Made by a program: the position numbers and the translations under genes. A stretch of 33,040 nt of DNA from Hydrogenispora ethanolica. Lineage in GTDB: Bacteria > Bacillota > UBA4882 > UBA8346. Location of the stretch: positions 1 through 33,040 of the forward strand of contig NZ_SLUN01000052.1 in the NCBI RefSeq assembly GCF_004340685.1. Direction: 5' to 3'. The notes beneath the pieces are model-generated. The model was not told where the DNA came from. It was given only the letters and a program-made list of their open reading frames with translations, and made no database searches. Shown here one piece after another: positions 32,675-33,040 of this stretch; the stretch's first letter is position 1, and the number at the start of each line of letters is the position of its first letter.

Positions 32675-33040
32675 ATGAGAAGTTCTTCAAGACGGATTGA
32701 AGCCATCTTTGTTATTCTGGCCGTTTGGCTATTGGCTTTATGGGTGCCGGAAGCGCCCGCGGCAAACGGCAAATCGATTCTAGTTGAGGACGTGACCGGC
32801 AGAAAAGTCCAGGTGCCTCAGCCGCTGAAAAGAGCAATCTGGCTCGAAAAAGGGGAAATAATGTATGCATTGGGCGTTACCGACAGGCTGTGCGGAATCG
32901 GAACGAGCAATGACGGCAGATTCCATGCGGAGTATATGAACCTTTTCACTACTGTCCGGTTAACGAACACAAGCAACCTTGGGAACCCTTGAAACCATTG
33001 ATGAAAACACGCATCTGAAAATTTTTCGATTTGAATTCCG
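32675..33040 (+). pseudogene. Start of a metal/cobalamin-type ABC substrate-binding protein, apparently frameshifted, cut by window end
   Basis: The start at 32675 has GGAG 8 bases upstream. A signal peptide follows (IFVILAVWLLALWVPEAPA, cleavage near AANG) without lipobox Cys. Then comes the N-lobe of a type III (BtuF/FecB-like) binding protein: VEDVTGRKVQVPQPLKRAIW, then GEIMYALGVTDRLCGIG. The reading frame stops at 32990-32992 after SNLGNP. Skipping one G of the GGG at 32981-32983 gives SNLGTLETIDE, the segment expected at this position in the family. That implies a one-base insertion, either real or a sequencing error. The rest lies outside the window. Confidence 0.6.

Overview
This 33 kb window looks like chromosomal DNA from an anaerobic, spore-former-like member of the Bacillota (clostridia-like). 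The clues are an AbrB/SpoVT regulator, classic AGGAGG ribosome binding sites and fermentation genes. Several features suggest an outer membrane: three extracytoplasmic binding proteins carry signal peptides without a lipobox cysteine, and one gene encodes a signal-peptide-bearing, beta-strand-rich protein that resembles an outer-membrane barrel. A diderm firmicute of the Hydrogenispora type would fit, but that is an inference. No rRNA, tRNA or CRISPR array was seen.

The window falls into three blocks. Positions 1-13.4 kb are AT-rich and accessory in character. They hold a 21-bp repeat array, an AbrB-like regulator, an AraC regulator with an SDR oxidoreductase and an FMN reductase, a four-gene sugar ABC transporter with two permeases (YtfQRT-YjfF type), an AAA ATPase/RloB pair resembling AbiL-type abortive infection systems, wrecks of IS3-family and IS66-family transposases, and an OsmC protein.

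Positions 13.4-30.7 kb are GC-rich and tidy. They contain a nitroreductase, a class II aldolase, a sensor kinase and sigma-54 activator directly upstream of a ribose-type ABC transporter, a HEPN-like protein, the barrel-like protein, an AmmeMemoRadiSam pair (fused MEMO-AMMECR1 plus radical SAM enzyme), glutamine-dependent NAD synthetase and an iron alcohol dehydrogenase. The transporter's first gene has a textbook -24/-12 promoter with upstream palindromes, so the kinase/regulator pair very probably controls it.

Positions 30.7-33 kb are again AT-rich and accessory. They contain an MNT/HEPN toxin-antitoxin-like pair whose HEPN gene is split by two tandem copies of a short mobile repeat, a long degenerate 21-bp array with a large palindrome and DnaA-box-like sites, and the start of a metal- or cobalamin-type binding protein with an apparent frameshift.

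The main unexpected signals are: (1) a ~126-bp non-coding mobile element, here called R, with 15-bp imperfect terminal inverted repeats, 4-bp TTAN target duplications and two internal hairpins, in four copies plus a probable fragment; (2) its tandem insertion in the HEPN gene, which can be undone on paper to restore a full 129-residue reading frame; (3) two arrays with an exact 21-bp period but strongly diverged units; (4) a sigma-54/two-component circuit for a sugar transporter.
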